Below, piece after piece: positions 1 through 13,990 of a stretch of 64,000 nucleotides of DNA (its first letter is position 1; each line of letters starts with the position of its first letter). The notes under the pieces are model-generated. The model searched no databases, had not been told where the DNA came from, and saw only the letters and a list, made by a program, of their open reading frames with translations. Position numbers and translations under genes: made by a program. Location of the stretch: assembly GCA_008360975.2 (NCBI GenBank), contig CM039194.1:10464426-10528425 (forward strand). The letters are read 5' to 3'. Source of the DNA: Lichenostomus cassidix. Lineage: Eukaryota > Chordata > Aves > Passeriformes > Meliphagidae.

Positions 1-842
1 TACATACATAAAAATATGTATGTAAAATAAATAGTTATATAATAAACCAAGACAACAAAAAAAACTAAAAACTGAAACCTTGAAGCACATTATCATCTGG
101 GGAATAACAAAATCTCTGGTTATGTTGTATGTTTTAATTTATTCTGAAAGAATTCAGTTAGTGATAGCTCCTCAGAGGATTAGTGCATTCATTCGGCACT
201 TCTGAAAAAGAACTATATTATGGTCTACAGAACTCATTACACTGCAGCTTTGATTAAAAGCCTCTTGCTTTACTGAATTAGTTAAAGGTGAACAAGTTAC
301 TTTCAGTAAGATTCATGGAGGCAATACAACCACATAGTCGTGTACACCTTGCTATGCTTTGAAAAAAATATAAGTTTCCAACTTGAGTCACAAATCTTCC
401 CCTTAATGTCTGAGTAGTAAATTATATTTCTCACAGTCATTCAAATATTTTCTCTTGCTTTGAGGAGAGCTTTGATGAGTTGCAGTAGAGTCTTGGTCCA
501 CAAACCCCTGAAATACTGGAGGTCTCCTGCAACCTTACAGGAAAATGAGGGGACTCATCCTTGAGCTGATGAGGAAGACAGTTCCCCTGTTACTTACTTT
601 ATAGTAGATTCAATTACTTGCTGAATTGGTTTTTATTTTTAGGTTGGAGAAACACCAAGTTCATGTAATATATACCAAGAAGGAGAATTTCTATAGATTA
701 CCTGGTTTATTGTAGAGTAGGCAGTAATTGCAGTGTAAGATCTCACCAACAGCTCATTCCTGGTATGTTTTACTAAGATATTTTTGTGGAATATGCAGCA
801 AGAAAAACAACCTGGGAAAACATTTTTGTCTTTTTTTTTTTG

Positions 843-854
843 GTGTGTGTGTGT
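843..854 (+). repeat. Short GT dinucleotide run next to a T tract
   Basis: Six GT units follow an 11-base T run at 831-841 and lead into TTTTTCTCTTCTAG. The whole stretch resembles a 3' splice site, but no supported exon follows. Confidence 0.85.
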
Positions 855-3800
855 TTTTCTCTTCTAGAAGAAATTTCAACTGTGCTACAGAAAGAAGTAA
901 ATCATTAGAGTAGCCACAGGGAGAAAGACATCTCTGACATTCATCAACTGGGGAGTTTAACTTTGGCACGTGAGGGCAAGAGGAGCATGCAACAGGCATT
1001 GAGACAACAAAAATTAAAAGGGAATGATAAATAAAATTAGAAATTGCTCTGGAAGTGCCCTGTATAATGAAAGCATACAGATGAAAGAAAAGAGGTTAAA
1101 TAAATTCAGGGAGAATGTTTGGTTGTTTTGGTTTAACAGTGTCAGACTAATGTGGAATCAAAGTTTTTCTTCTCTTGACACTATAGTGCCTGAAAGTCCT
1201 GAATGACTATTAAAATTAATGAATTTGAAAGTATTCCTAAGGAAAGAAATCACCTGTGAGTGGGATTTTTGCTTGCTTTAAGAAAAAGGGTTCTTAGCAA
1301 GTTTTGGTACACCTAGGAGAACAAACATTAAAAAATGTCAAATTTACTTATCTTAACTTCAAATTCAGTATTTCAGAAAATAATGTTTTATGATAAATGC
1401 TTCTTACAAAAGTCACAGAGAATGAATTGAGCCCTTTTTTCCCCACGGTGCTCTGGCAGGTAGCTGTGATTTGTGGCATTTGTTTCAGCTGCAAAATTCA
1501 TGAAGATGAGCAGCTCAGATGCTTACCGCTGAATACAGCCACTTAGTCAAAAAGATCTACAAAGCAAGGAAGCTCAGAACAGAAAATGTTATGGACCTTC
1601 TGATATGCAGCTTCCTGAAATATTTGAATTATGGATAATTCCCTCCTCAGGACTGGCATTCTGCTGCCTCCTGTTTACCCTCTTATGGTATTTTAAGTTG
1701 TCTTAGCATCTAATGAAATGAGATTTGATTTAGATAAGAGTTGCAGTGCACAGAGGGAGCAGTGTATCTCTCCAGAAATGGAAAATTAAACAAGGTTGGC
1801 CCATTGAACAGAGCCCAGAGGGAGCAGAGCAGGTGTTGCAGGAGCTGGGGAGCTGTGAGGAAGAAAGGAGAGCCCCATGAGATTGGAACCACGCAGCAGA
1901 ATCCCCGAGGGCTTGTGCTTTGCTTCAGTTTTGTGATGTTGTCCTGTGGTGATGAAAAATAAAAAGAAGTATTTTTGCTTATTCCAGAGGTGTATTCAGA
2001 TGATGTTGAGGTGCTCATGCAAGTGAATATACATTTTAAAAATATGTGCATTGGGTGATGACCTTGTACAGTTCCAGTTTACATATTTATCCACCCATTC
2101 AGTGTTGCCCAGGCATGACTGGAAAATAATATAACTTCTCAAGTGGCTCATATAAATCAATTTTCTGTTTTAAATGTATTCCAGGCTATTCTGTTTGGTC
2201 CAGAACAAACCATTCATTTCTACAAAGGAATTCATTTGTTTCACTAAGCATGTGCAAAGCAGAACCCCCTCACTAGAGGATAAATGGAGATGAATCCATG
2301 CAGGATTTTAGAACAGCCCGTGGGGCCTGGTGTTGACAGCACATCAGTGCTGGTGATTTTAGAGGTGCCAGTTCATCCAGATCTTGATTCATCTAACAAT
2401 TAATTAGCATGGGAAAAAATAACAATAAAAGGAGCTGAAAATAAAGCACATATCTCAGAGGCAGATTTCAATTGCGAACTCCCAGTGTGTTAGTGATAAA
2501 ACGACTTTGTCTTCAGGGAATTAGGATGCTGATGGAGAGGAAAATGTGTGATCATTTGTAAGGCAGCAGCCTGCTCAGGACTTGTGTAATGGTTTCCTTA
2601 TTCCTGTAAAATAGAATTAATTTGTCCTATCAAACACAAATCAGTGCCTGTCTGTTACAGACTTTTTCGTGATTCTTCCATGCAATCATAGCTTAAAGTG
2701 TAATGTGAATTTGCAGGCTACAGAACTCAGTCACTGTAGAAATTTGTGGTGTTTCTAAAAAGTCCAGCATGAACCATCAGAAAAAAAAAGTGAAAACTCC
2801 CACAGAATACAGGTACTTAGAAAAAAATAATTGTTTTCATAGTTATTCATTTTTGTTTTATTATTGTTTAAAAAGCATATTATAGAATAAAATAGCCTAG
2901 AAACACTGACGCTGTGGCCTGTAAAAGAAGCAGACAGCTTTTAGAGTAGTGCTAGCTAAGAAAGGAGTCCAACAATTTTTGGTAAGGAAGCCATTCTCTG
3001 TTGTTGGATTAACTGTTTGATCAAGAAAATAAGACCTTTTTTTAAAAAAAACTTTCACCAAAGACATATCCAACTGCCCTTCTAAGAGAGAAACCTGCAA
3101 TAACTCAAATTTTGGGTATAAAAATAGTTCTTTCATCTTAATAAAATACGATTAATTATAGTGTCTGTCACTATAATATATGTATCCTTCACACTCTCAC
3201 ATTTTTATATTAAATATTTTTGAAGTAGGCAAGGATAGTAATATGACCTGTGCAGAAGTGAGGTTCAGTTACCATGTATATATAGATCTGAAGCTTCCTT
3301 AGGATAGAACCCAAATTTCAGGGACACAGTCCAGTGCCTGAAATACAAAATCTCGCTTTCTTCCCTCATCAGCTTTTCCACAATAGATTAATGCTATTTT
3401 CAAGAAGGAAAGCAAAACAAAAACAACTTGTAGAAAAGAAACTGAAGATTTCTTTTTCTTTATTGAGTATTCTTTCCATATGTAAAGGATTTTTAAGCTA
3501 TTCTGCATTCCAATTTTCTCCTGTTATTGCCACTTGAGGTATATTACTATTCTATCCTATGTGTGTTGTCAATAAAATCAAGAAAATGTGCCTAAGTATG
3601 GGAGCTGGGTGAAGGACAATGTGGTTTTACTTACTGTACCTCCTCCTATTCAAGTGTCTTTGTTTCCTAGCTACCATTTATATTTTCTTTCCATCTCTGC
3701 TGAACATGATCAGAATTTACATTTGCTGCTTAAACAGCTGTGATGGCAAGATCCTTGTGGGGCCAATTTTGTGGTATATTCATGAGTGTGCTCTCCACAC

Positions 3801-6800
3801 CACACATATCCCTGGTGTAAGTGTAGAGTTTGCAGTGAGCCTTCACATGACATTTAGAGTTCAGAGGAATCTGTATATGAATAACAAATGCAGGACTGGG
3901 CATATTTTGGAGTATATTTTCATAATACCTCTGCTGTGTTTTAAATACCAGCATAATTGCTTATTGTACCAGTTGGGACAGTTTACACATATTAAGGTGT
4001 ACAGAACCTCTTGGCAGGACTGAAATCTGTGTTTGAATTGGAAAAAGCTTGATCTGCTTGAAACAATATTGTGCTAATTAGGAGAATACCATACATAGTT
4101 GTTGTATATGTGGGTAACCTCTGGAGGAAAGTTATTTGAGCACTATGGTGTTGTGTTAACATTTGGGAGGGAATGGGATTTCATAAGCCAAAAAGCAATT
4201 ACATGACTGCATTGCTAGTTATGATAACTTCTCTTCAGAAATCTTTCCTTGTCTTTGATCTTACTCTACTTATCTTGGTCCTTTTTTTTTTCCCTTGCCT
4301 CCCACCTTCTCTTTCTCCATTCCATCTCAATAGTACTTGTATGGCATTGAACACCACCATCTCCTAGATAATAGTATGTTATCACTGTGTTTTAGCATCA
4401 CTAGAGAGGTTGAAAAAAAGCTTTAGGATCTTCCTTGTCACATGTTTTGTTGATGGAATAGCTCCCACCATGCTTGGAGCCAAGTTTTAGATGTACAAAA
4501 AAAGGTGCCCCTTTATGAAGCTGATCTGAAGCCCTGGCAGGCAGTAAAGCTCCAGGCAGAGCTCTCCAATATTCTCCTGCCCTTGCAGAAGAACAACACA
4601 GCTCGCCAGGGTGAGGTAAGGAAAGGGGGTGACTCTGGCTGGGTACAACATGAGTGATTTGCTGTATCCTCTTTCTGTCCCGATTGGGCAGCTGCCATTG
4701 CCTGGCTGGCACAGAGTCATGTTTTTATATCCCCAGGAATCTCTGTAAAAAGATTGATCTGTCATTTCACTCAAGGTTTGCAATGCGCCACTCTCCAGAC
4801 ATCTGTTTTCACAGCTACACTCAGAAATAGCCTCTACTGAGACATTTAATGAAATTCAGTGAGCTATTTTGAAAGTTACAACAAACGGTTGGGCCACAAC
4901 CCTTGCTTATTTGTGGAATATGTTGTAGCTAAGCAAGTTTGATCTGACAGTCATTCCAATAATACAACACTGTGCTGTAGTACATATGGAGGCAGAAGAG
5001 CTTGGGGGTGCCAGGCTGGGACAGGTCCTTGAGCCCCTCTCTGTAAGCAGTCAAGGATTTATGTTTCATTTCCAAGCTCTTAGACATCATCTTTTACAGG
5101 AGTGTGCAAACATTGAAGGGCTACAGCTGCAGTAGTGCCAGTTAGGCTAATATTGTGTGTTATGGTAATTAATACATTTTTATAGACTTTGGTTCTCCAA
5201 AGTCCTGCTATCTCCTTGGGGATGCAAAGTGCCCTTAATGTCCACTGACACTGATAAAAGTTGAGGCCTCTCTGCTCTCTCCACAAGAGCCCTCAGAGCT
5301 CTTTTGTTACTACACTCAGTCAAAGCATAGAGTTGAGGTTTTTATATTCACCAGTGTGATCAGGTCACTGCTGGTGTTAGAGAATAGGTTTCAAGCACTG
5401 CTTCTGTTTCTGCAAGTGCCAATTACCATAACATTCCTTTGTTGTAGGTGTCTTTTCCTCTCATTCCTGAAATGGCATTAATCCGCCTTCTCCAATTTAA
5501 TGAATTAAAAAGAGACAATCAGTTAAAGTAATTGAGTAATTGAGACCATCATTTCATCATCTTTGAATAGGGCAAAGCCTGTGTCCTTTGCTGTAGGTCC
5601 TTGGGTAGCATGGTACTGTCAGACATTACGTCATTCTAGAGCTGCATTGTCACATCACACAAGAGGAAATGTTCTCCAGCAACATGGAGCAAAGAATATT
5701 TTAAATTGTTTAGGAGTGCAACAAGTAATTTGTTCTACCTCAGGAAGCTATGGGAAGCAAAAGAGGGTCTAAGTCACCAAAAGAAGAGGTAATCTTGTGC
5801 TGTACATGTGCATATTTTAGTATATAGAAACATGTACTTACAGGTATTTTTATTTAAAAATTCTCAGTGCTTTTAAATCCTCACACTTCTTAAGTTTCAT
5901 AAGTGAACAAGGAAATGTCATCTTGGGCAGCAATTATGACTGAATTTCACACTAGTATCTGATGAAGCTGTGCCAGCTGTGTGTCAAGAAATTTAACCCT
6001 GCTGCATGTCTAAATGGTTGTTGGCAACTTTAGGCCCTTATAATGCTTTAAAACTGCAAAATTACTCTCATTGCTTCTCGCAGAAGAAACCCATTTGGGA
6101 AGAGTGTTATTCACATGTGCAATAAATTGATGGTCCTTGCGCTGTGTGGATGAAGAGCCATCGCTGCGAAACTGCGGGATAGGGAAGCCAGAGGTCAAGT
6201 GGGGACAACAGACATGAAATAGTTTAGGGCCATGAGACCATTTCTAAACCTTGAGATTTTAATAGTAGCTTTTTTCCTCCTTTATACAAATTTACATCAG
6301 GTACCAGCCTTTCAGATTATTTGCAAAGACAAACCTCTCATCATGAGCCTCTGGTACAGTCTGTGCACAAGTGTGTGAGCAGCTGGGGGGAGATGGCAAC
6401 TGGCATTTTAAGATGCTGGTTAGACAAAAGACTTCTCTTATGCGTGTGTCCCCATGGGGATGGAGCAGCAACCCATTTCTAATTCTTCTCAATTCATTCC
6501 TCACTCTTCTCAGTGTTTGGAGCACATCCTGCTTGCTCTTCTCTTGCAGTAAAGATTGGAGAAATGATTTTCCAGTGAGATGCATCAGTTGTAAAAAAAT
6601 CTGAGCTCTTTCATCTCTCTAAAGAGAGGGGAGTTTGAGAGGGGAGAGAGCTTGTGGTCAACAACCTCAAAAGTCCCCAAAGAACCTAGACAGCTCCTCA
6701 ACCATAATGGGTTTATATTATCATACACTGTTTGTAGCTCTGAGAACTCAGTTGCCAAAAGGCTACACAGGTTCTGTAGGTGCACATGGGTTTTGCTGAG

Positions 6801-9800
6801 TATATGGGAGTTCTGCCTGCAGCTCCCGAGTTGTTCGGGATTTTTTTCATTTCCAATTGAGTAGATGGGGGCTTTGTTTGCCAAATGCTTCGGAAGAGAA
6901 GGCTTAGAATAGTGCTGCCTGTGTTTGTCCACTCCCTTTGTCCCAGAGGTTACAATTTTCTTTTCTATTTTTAACTATCTTGATATATATACATGTATGT
7001 AAAATTAGATATTCTTTCAGGATTTGGGAATAAGATGAACACATTACTGAGAAGGAATTTTTTTTTTCTCATGTCACCAACAAGATAACCCAGAAGCAGC
7101 AAAATGTAAAACAACAAAAATTGCATGATAGCAGTATCCTATATTAAAAATCCTGGCAGTCTGAGGGGAGGGAATGATTTCTTTTGAAATTTAGCGCTTG
7201 GCATGATTTACTGATTAGCAAATTCTGTGTTAATTCATGTTATTGAGCTAGAGTTTATCTCAAATATTACACTAACTAAACCATCTTTCTTATAACTTCG
7301 CCTCTGATTTTTATCGTGACTAAGTGACATTCCATTAGTTGTTTTTTTTTTAATTTGAAAAAATTTAGATATATCTTGTAAACCACTAAGGGCAAAAAAG
7401 TTGTACAATAAACTCTTTCTGATCATGATCTGTAGTAGTTGCTCAGGTTGTCAAGAGTCAATTATATTTAGGTAAATTAAGTTTTAAGGCATATCTTATT
7501 CATCTTTAAAACCCATCAAATTCATTGCCCAGGCATTCAAGTCATGGAATTGTTCACATTAAGTGTATTTATTCCTTTTATAAATATTACTCAGAGGCTT
7601 GATAAGTAGCAATATTGTGCTCTAATGAGCATATGTATGCTGCAGAGCTTTCAGAGAGATTTAGTTCAGTGATTACGATTCCTTGATCTGCCAATCTGCA
7701 CATCAAAAGAAGCTATTTTGTTTTAATACTCTGTCTACCAATATTAACTTCACTGAGTAGGTGACCCCCCCACATGTCAGTATGTTTTAAAACTATTGGG
7801 GGATTATATTTAAGCCACTGTAACACTCCTTCTGTCTAAAGGCACCTCAGCATCTCATGTAACAAAACATCCACAGATGAAAGGCAGAGAAGATAAAAGG
7901 ATAGAGAATGTTACTAATTAACTCTGGGTATCTAATGGGCCCCACTTCCAGCCCAGTCTCCCAAAAATATCTGGCATACAAAACAGGTTCCAGATGGATT
8001 GGCTGCCATACACATATGGCTGCAAATAACCAGGGCACATATCTTTGGTTTTCGTCATTGGATTCCTGGTTTATGGGAATGGGATGGCTCACAGTTGTGA
8101 CATGGAAACATAAAGAGATCCCAGTGCACTGGCACATCGCTAATAATAATTCAATTTTAGGCCCAGATGAGAGGCAGTGGTTGCTTGCCTTAGCTGAACA
8201 CTGCAGAGACAGGGCTTCTTTTCCCATTTCATGCATGTTTCACATGTGTGTATTGTTGGCCTCTTACTGGGGTCTCCAGTTTTTCTTATTAATAATTACA
8301 GAACCAGTGAAACTTATATATTTTTTTTCATTGTTTCACCCTCTCTGCAAGGTTCTGCTTCACCCTTTGAGTAAGTAAGCCACCTGCACAACTTATTTGG
8401 GTTTTAAGTCAGCAATGATCTGTCATGTATCTGGCTGGAAAAAACAACACAGGAAGATGGGAATTTCTTTTTGAAATAACACAAACTCGTCCAATGTCCC
8501 CTTTTTCACAGTTTTGATTCAGATACATCAGAAAAAAAATGTGTTAAAATTGGACAATAAGCAAGGAGGCAGCAATTTGCTTCATGCACAACATTGTCCT
8601 TTGAAGGCCACTTCAAAGACACCTTCACTACCAGAGAAATTCCCTACAGCTGCAGGCAGCAGGGCAGCAGGAATGACACAGAGAAGAGAGGACCTTCTGT
8701 AGCCAGAGCACATGTGGATTCTTAATGTGCCAGTGAGGGGTTTAGGATGCCAGTGGGCACCATGTGTGGAGAGAGCAAGTGAACCAGAAAGGAAGCCACA
8801 CACAGCCACCGTCACAGCCATCCGTCACAGTCACCCAGCACAGCTGCACACATCTTCCCATTAGGTCTTCTCCTGAGCTTTCACAGATACAGGCTTAAGC
8901 CTTGAAATATTTAAGCTTTCAAATCCTTTGTGTGGTTAATTATGATAATTCTAGGTATTTTTGCTATCTGCGTAAATGCTCAATCCTTTGGGGACCTCGT
9001 TAATTTATTAGCTTCATCACATTCCTGTGACAGTGATGCTGCAGTTCTGGTCAGGATGGGTCAGCATGAAAAAAAAGCTCTTTTGTTTGTGAATTTCCAT
9101 ACAACAGACAAAGTTTTGAATTCTGAGATACTGAGAAAAGAATTGCTGTTTTCCTGATATTTGAGCTTGTGTTTATATGCACAAATGTCAAATTTGAAGA
9201 AGGGCATCTTGTACATGTGGAACTATAAATAGGCTGGGTTTTTTCACTCCAGGACAGCTTGTTTGAACATCCCAGGAGAAAATTCTACTTGCTGTATCAA
9301 TAAGACTTACCTGAGTTTTGCCTTAAGAGCAGGAAGTGTTGTTACCAGCCTCAATCCTAAAGCTTTCTTATGAAAGCCAATACACAGGGCAATGCAAAAT
9401 CTGCCGCACTGCCAGTGCCCTGTCGTGCTGAGAGCTCTCTGCGGTGTTTGTTTACCACCTGCCTCAACAGAGGAAACAGCAAATGGGGCCTTTGTTTTCA
9501 GTGACAGCAGAGATGCTGCTTTAATGTCATCGCTGTCTTTCCTGTGCCTGACTGGCTCTTCCTAGCCTGCCGTGCTGTCAGACAGCAGGATCCCGTGTTT
9601 GGGCAGGAGGAGCACTGCTGAGAGAGAAATAGCTTCCATAGCAGGAGAGGTGGCAGCATGCCCACCTATTTCAGGTCCATTTGAGGTTACTAAGCTCGAT
9701 ATTAAAGGCTCCAGAGAATGAGTAGCTTTGATGAACCATCATTTTCATGATTTCTTCATATTTGTTATGACACTGCCTTGACAAAAATACCAAGGATTTG

Positions 9801-12800
9801 GGGACAGAATTGAAAAGATCTAAGGGACAGCTTCCCAATTGTGATACCTGTTCACACACTGACCTGAAGCAAGGCTTAACATTCTGACCTACTTGTGACA
9901 GATACCATCCACCACCTTTCACACTTGCATGTTTCCCACTCCCTAGGAAAGTGCAGAGTTGGGTGCTTGAATATTTCAGTTGTTATTGCCAGGACTGTGA
10001 CCACAAGAAAGCTCCAGTGGTTTGACACTTGGGCATTTTTCCTGCCATATTTTATCCACCTGAAAACCTGCCCTTACATAAAATGTAATTTGAAGTATGG
10101 TACTTCATTAGATGATTTTACAGTATTAGAACCACCCAAAAGCTTTGATGTAGAAGATAATTAGTAAGAAATTATGAGGAGATAAAGGATGGGTGGGCAG
10201 ACAAGGCTAATGAGTCAGTCAGCAAAAAGTGTGAACCGCAGTAGTTTTCTGTCGTTAATGTCCCAAGTATATTCCTGTTGCTTTTCTTCCTCAGGCAGGA
10301 GAGGAAGATAGAGAAGATGCATTTTCAGAGCCAGAGGTTGATTCTAGTCTGCCTGTGTGGTCTGTCAGTTATGGCAGTGCCACTGACAAATCACAGTGTC
10401 TTAAGTTCTGAAAATTCAAGATCATAGAAATGCAATTGATTCCAAAATAAGCCAAAATTCCAAAACCATTTAAATGGTAGATTTTCTTCTTCTTCGTCTG
10501 AAATACTCAAAAGGGTGTTTTGTTTAAGGGTAATTTAATTGCAGTGCTGACTTAAGCCTGTTTTCAAACTTCATGACTGCTGGGAAGGGTTTTAACTTCA
10601 TCATCAATTTAAGCACATGTCTACAACCCCATCCCACAAACACACTCTGCCGCTTCAGCCTCTTTCCTCTTATCTGTTGTTTCATCAAGAGAAGGTAAGA
10701 ATCAGTGAAAAGGAATTATTTAGTGTTTAGCATCCAGACCAGTCATGACCCATCAGAACAGGTATCACCAGGTCACAGCAAAATTCTATAGTTTTCCTTT
10801 GAGGCAGCAAAGTGGTCTGTTTGGTTTCAGGGTTTGGGTTTTGTTGTTTTGGTTTTCTTTTTAGTATTGCCAAAAATATTTTTCCTTTATGCAAAATTTA
10901 AAGGCCACTGGCCATTTTCAGGTGTCTTGTATTTTGTCTGGATCATGTGCATAACCTGGTCCTTAGAGAGAATGTCCAAGGTGATGGTGAGTATATTGTG
11001 GTATATCTTGAAACCAAGTATATAAATTATTAAGCAGTCCATAGGTAAGGTCTGTGGGTTCACTGCTTAAGGAAGAAATACATGATGATATTAGAAAGAC
11101 AAAACTAGGAAAGAGTTTGGCCTCAATTTTCTACTGAGATTTTCCTTCCAGCTAATCACATATGCTGTTAGTGCATTCCTTTCATTCAGCAGGAGATGGT
11201 TTTAGAATATATCGTATTTTAATAATCTCTTCCCTGATGTTAGCACTGCCCTTACCGTGTCCCTTGCAGTTTGTCTGTGTTCCGTTGCTGACAGAACTTG
11301 CTGTTATTGTCTCTTATATTCACAAAGCTGCCTTCCTGGGGAGGTAACAGGTTATCATCTCTTGTAGTCATTTTTAATCATTGTGTAGAATCATTTCTTT
11401 CTAATAAGGCAAGTGATTAATTATCATGCCCTTTTGATCAGTGTAAAGCCTGCCAGAGGTGCAGTGGCTTTCAATTACAACCTTTCAAGGTTTTCTTTGG
11501 TAGAATCCAGCATACTTAGAGAGACAAGCCCCTAGTTAGGCAGCCTTTTTTCTGTACAAGCAATAATTATCTCCTCCATTATTGTTCTATTTATTTATAA
11601 ATAAAGACCAAATGTCCACAGTGGAACATATAAAAAATTAATATGAAATTCCATTACCCCAACACTGAAGAAAAAATTGACATCAGAAGCTTGATGGAAA
11701 TGGAAATACACTATCCATTTGCATGATTAGAGAATATGAGCCCTTTATAAGCCTAAAATAAATGAAATACCAATATGAAATTAGGAATATGTTTCTCATT
11801 TATAGAGTGTCCTGAAGCAAGATGCTTTTGTCTTTTCCTAATAGCCTCACTTCAGACTCAATTGTTATAGATTACCATGGAGATGGAATGGAACTGTGCA
11901 GCAGCACAGGAAGAAGGCAGGAGAGCAGTGCCTGAGAATCCAAATAAAGCAGCAGGGAACTTTACACAGAGAGTGTGAAACTGCTTTATGACAAGCCATA
12001 TTGCTTGCTTCTCCATAAATCTGTAGGAAGGTTTGGCAAAGAAGATGAGGCAGTAAGAGATCCACAAGTACTGAGTGTCTCCTAAAATCAGTGTCACTTG
12101 GGGTGGCCACAAACCCATCCATGGCAAAATTTTGGTGTTCCTCATGCTAATTGAAATTTTCCACAGGCACATCAGGTAGCCCTGAAACAGTTCTCTCCTA
12201 GCCTGTGCCTGGGGAAATAAAAACATATGTGCCCCTTACTGCTTTGCGAATCTTCAAGTGGACTTGAAATTGTTTCCATCTGCCTTCTGTGTACACTCTG
12301 TTCCTCGGGATGCCCCTGGTTTAACACCAGACTTGACGAGCTCTTTAACCTACTCAGTGGGAATATCGACTCTTCTTTTACACTGCAGTATGAAAGATTT
12401 CCTCCACAGAGGGAAAAAACACAGCCTTTCTGAGTGTTTGCATAAATATCAGAAGGCTTTGGAGGGACACAAATCTCCTTCAGCAGTAATCTTTTTTTTT
12501 TGTTGCTATTAGTATAACAAACTAAAAATCCTTTTGCTTATACAATTTGTTTTCCCAAAGGGAACTGTTCATGCCCTTAAAGACTCTTAGTGTGTGAAGC
12601 AAGTGCATAAATAAAAAGACAACCGGAGAAAGAATGAATATTTATACATTCAACGTTCATGGCATTAAGGAATCTTTATTTATTTTTTTCTATCTATAAT
12701 TGAAATAACCAACAAATAATGAACTTTCTTATTGAGACGATATTCTTAGAGATAAAGCCTCCCACTAGGCATGAGGATATGGGGATGCTTCTGCTAATCT

Positions 12801-13346
12801 TAAAATCTTCTGATCCAATTTTGGCCTCGCAAGAAGTTGTCAGAAGGCATATTTCTGTCTAACACACTTTGAATAAATAATTGTTTAAAAACTCAGCATT
12901 TTATGACAGAGAAGAAAGTTTTGAATTTGATTTTAGTTTGAGATATGGAAAACATTTTTTCTCAAGTTTGGAACTTCTGTAAGTGTGCCAGCCACCACAA
13001 ATATTAAATACAAATATATTATTATAATTTTATATTAAATATAAAAAATTAAATAAATGTCCAATCATAATACTTCCAAGAGCACAAATTGATTTTTTTA
13101 ACGTCATCAGCAACACAGCTCACTTTCTGTTGCTTCCTGTAGTTGATGTCCATTAAGTTAATTGTATTCAAATCTGGATATGATTTATTAATGCCATGTG
13201 AATTCTAGTTTGCATATTAATCCTAATTCTTTCACCCATGGATAGTGGTTCTTCCACTTTTTTCTAGTAGGGAATGTACTATGCATGAAAGTGGCATCGC
13301 TTCTTTTTGTGAAATCTTCATAGGGGTGGGAAATTCCCCCCAAATC

Positions 13347-13510
13347 CGGCAAAATTTGCAGTTGCAGGAACTGTTGCTGTCCTTTCCTTTTCCCCCAAGC
13401 CCTGGAGCCATGTGACAGGCACTCCTCGCTTGGCTGCCCGTGCGGGACACCGTGTGCTCGGAAATTGCTTCCCAGTCCATCTCTGCAATGCATCAGCAGC
13501 GAGCTCTGCG
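13347..13510. other. Small CpG cluster in an otherwise CpG-poor intron
   Basis: About eight CpG dinucleotides fall in 164 bp, while most of the flanking 10 kb shows about one or fewer per several hundred bases. It is too small for a classical CpG island. Three overlapping − strand open frames across it have no recognisable domain. Confidence 0.4.
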
Positions 13511-13800
13511 ATGAGGAGAGCAGCCTGCATCTCCTCAAAGATTTACTGTGTCATATTCAGGGCTCTATTCACATTTCTGTGAATATACAGGGATTTTTCT
13601 TGTCTACAGCACAAATAAAATAATCTTCTCTTTAATCCTGACAGTACCAGTCCTTCAGCCAGCCAGGAGAGGCCACTCCTGGTAACTGAGGTCTTTCTCT
13701 CACATGCAGTTGCATCCAGAAATTTCTAACTTTTGCAAATGCAGAGTGCAGCATGCAATTTGGCTAATTCATGACAACAGAGAAGCACATTTCAGTGAAC

Positions 13801-13990
13801 TGGCACAGAACTGGCAGCCAGAGATACCAGAATTCGCTGTCTAGCTCTGCCTTTTTTTCTCCATATTCCCTTGCCTAAGACTGATAAACCTCTTGCTTTC
13901 ATTTTCCCCACAGGCTAAAGTGCAGCTACTGCAATTTTATAAGGTTCTTGAAGGATTACTAAAGAAATTTTAAATCTTCCTAAGGTGCTA
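13801..13990 (+). mobile_element. MIR-like SINE, near full length, sense orientation
   Basis: The order of landmarks follows the MIR core and 3' part. A GCACAGAACTGGCAGCCAGA stretch and an AATTCG resemble the tRNA-related region. AGCTCTGCC comes next, then a run resembling 'cttgggcaagt...taacctct', then CATTTTCCCCA, and finally AGGTTCTTGAAGGATTACTAAA, which parallels the GGTTGTTGTGAGGATTAAATGA of MIR. The copy is diverged and has internal gaps. MIR elements are old and rare but present in bird genomes. The call rests on a remembered consensus, not an alignment. Confidence 0.6.

Noticed and set aside
831..900. Acceptor-like T/GT-rich tract ending in TCTAG at about 867
   Set aside because: No donor at a sensible distance and no SPOCK1-like peptide after it; treated as a pseudo splice site.
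3619..4023. 134-codon open frame on the + strand with a hydrophobic N-terminus
   Set aside because: It lies in intronic sequence. It has no recognisable family and no splice or start context, and its composition is what T-rich DNA gives.
9643..9656. AGGAGAGGTGGCAG as a CTCF site
   Set aside because: Only the 3' nine positions fit the core; the 5' half does not.
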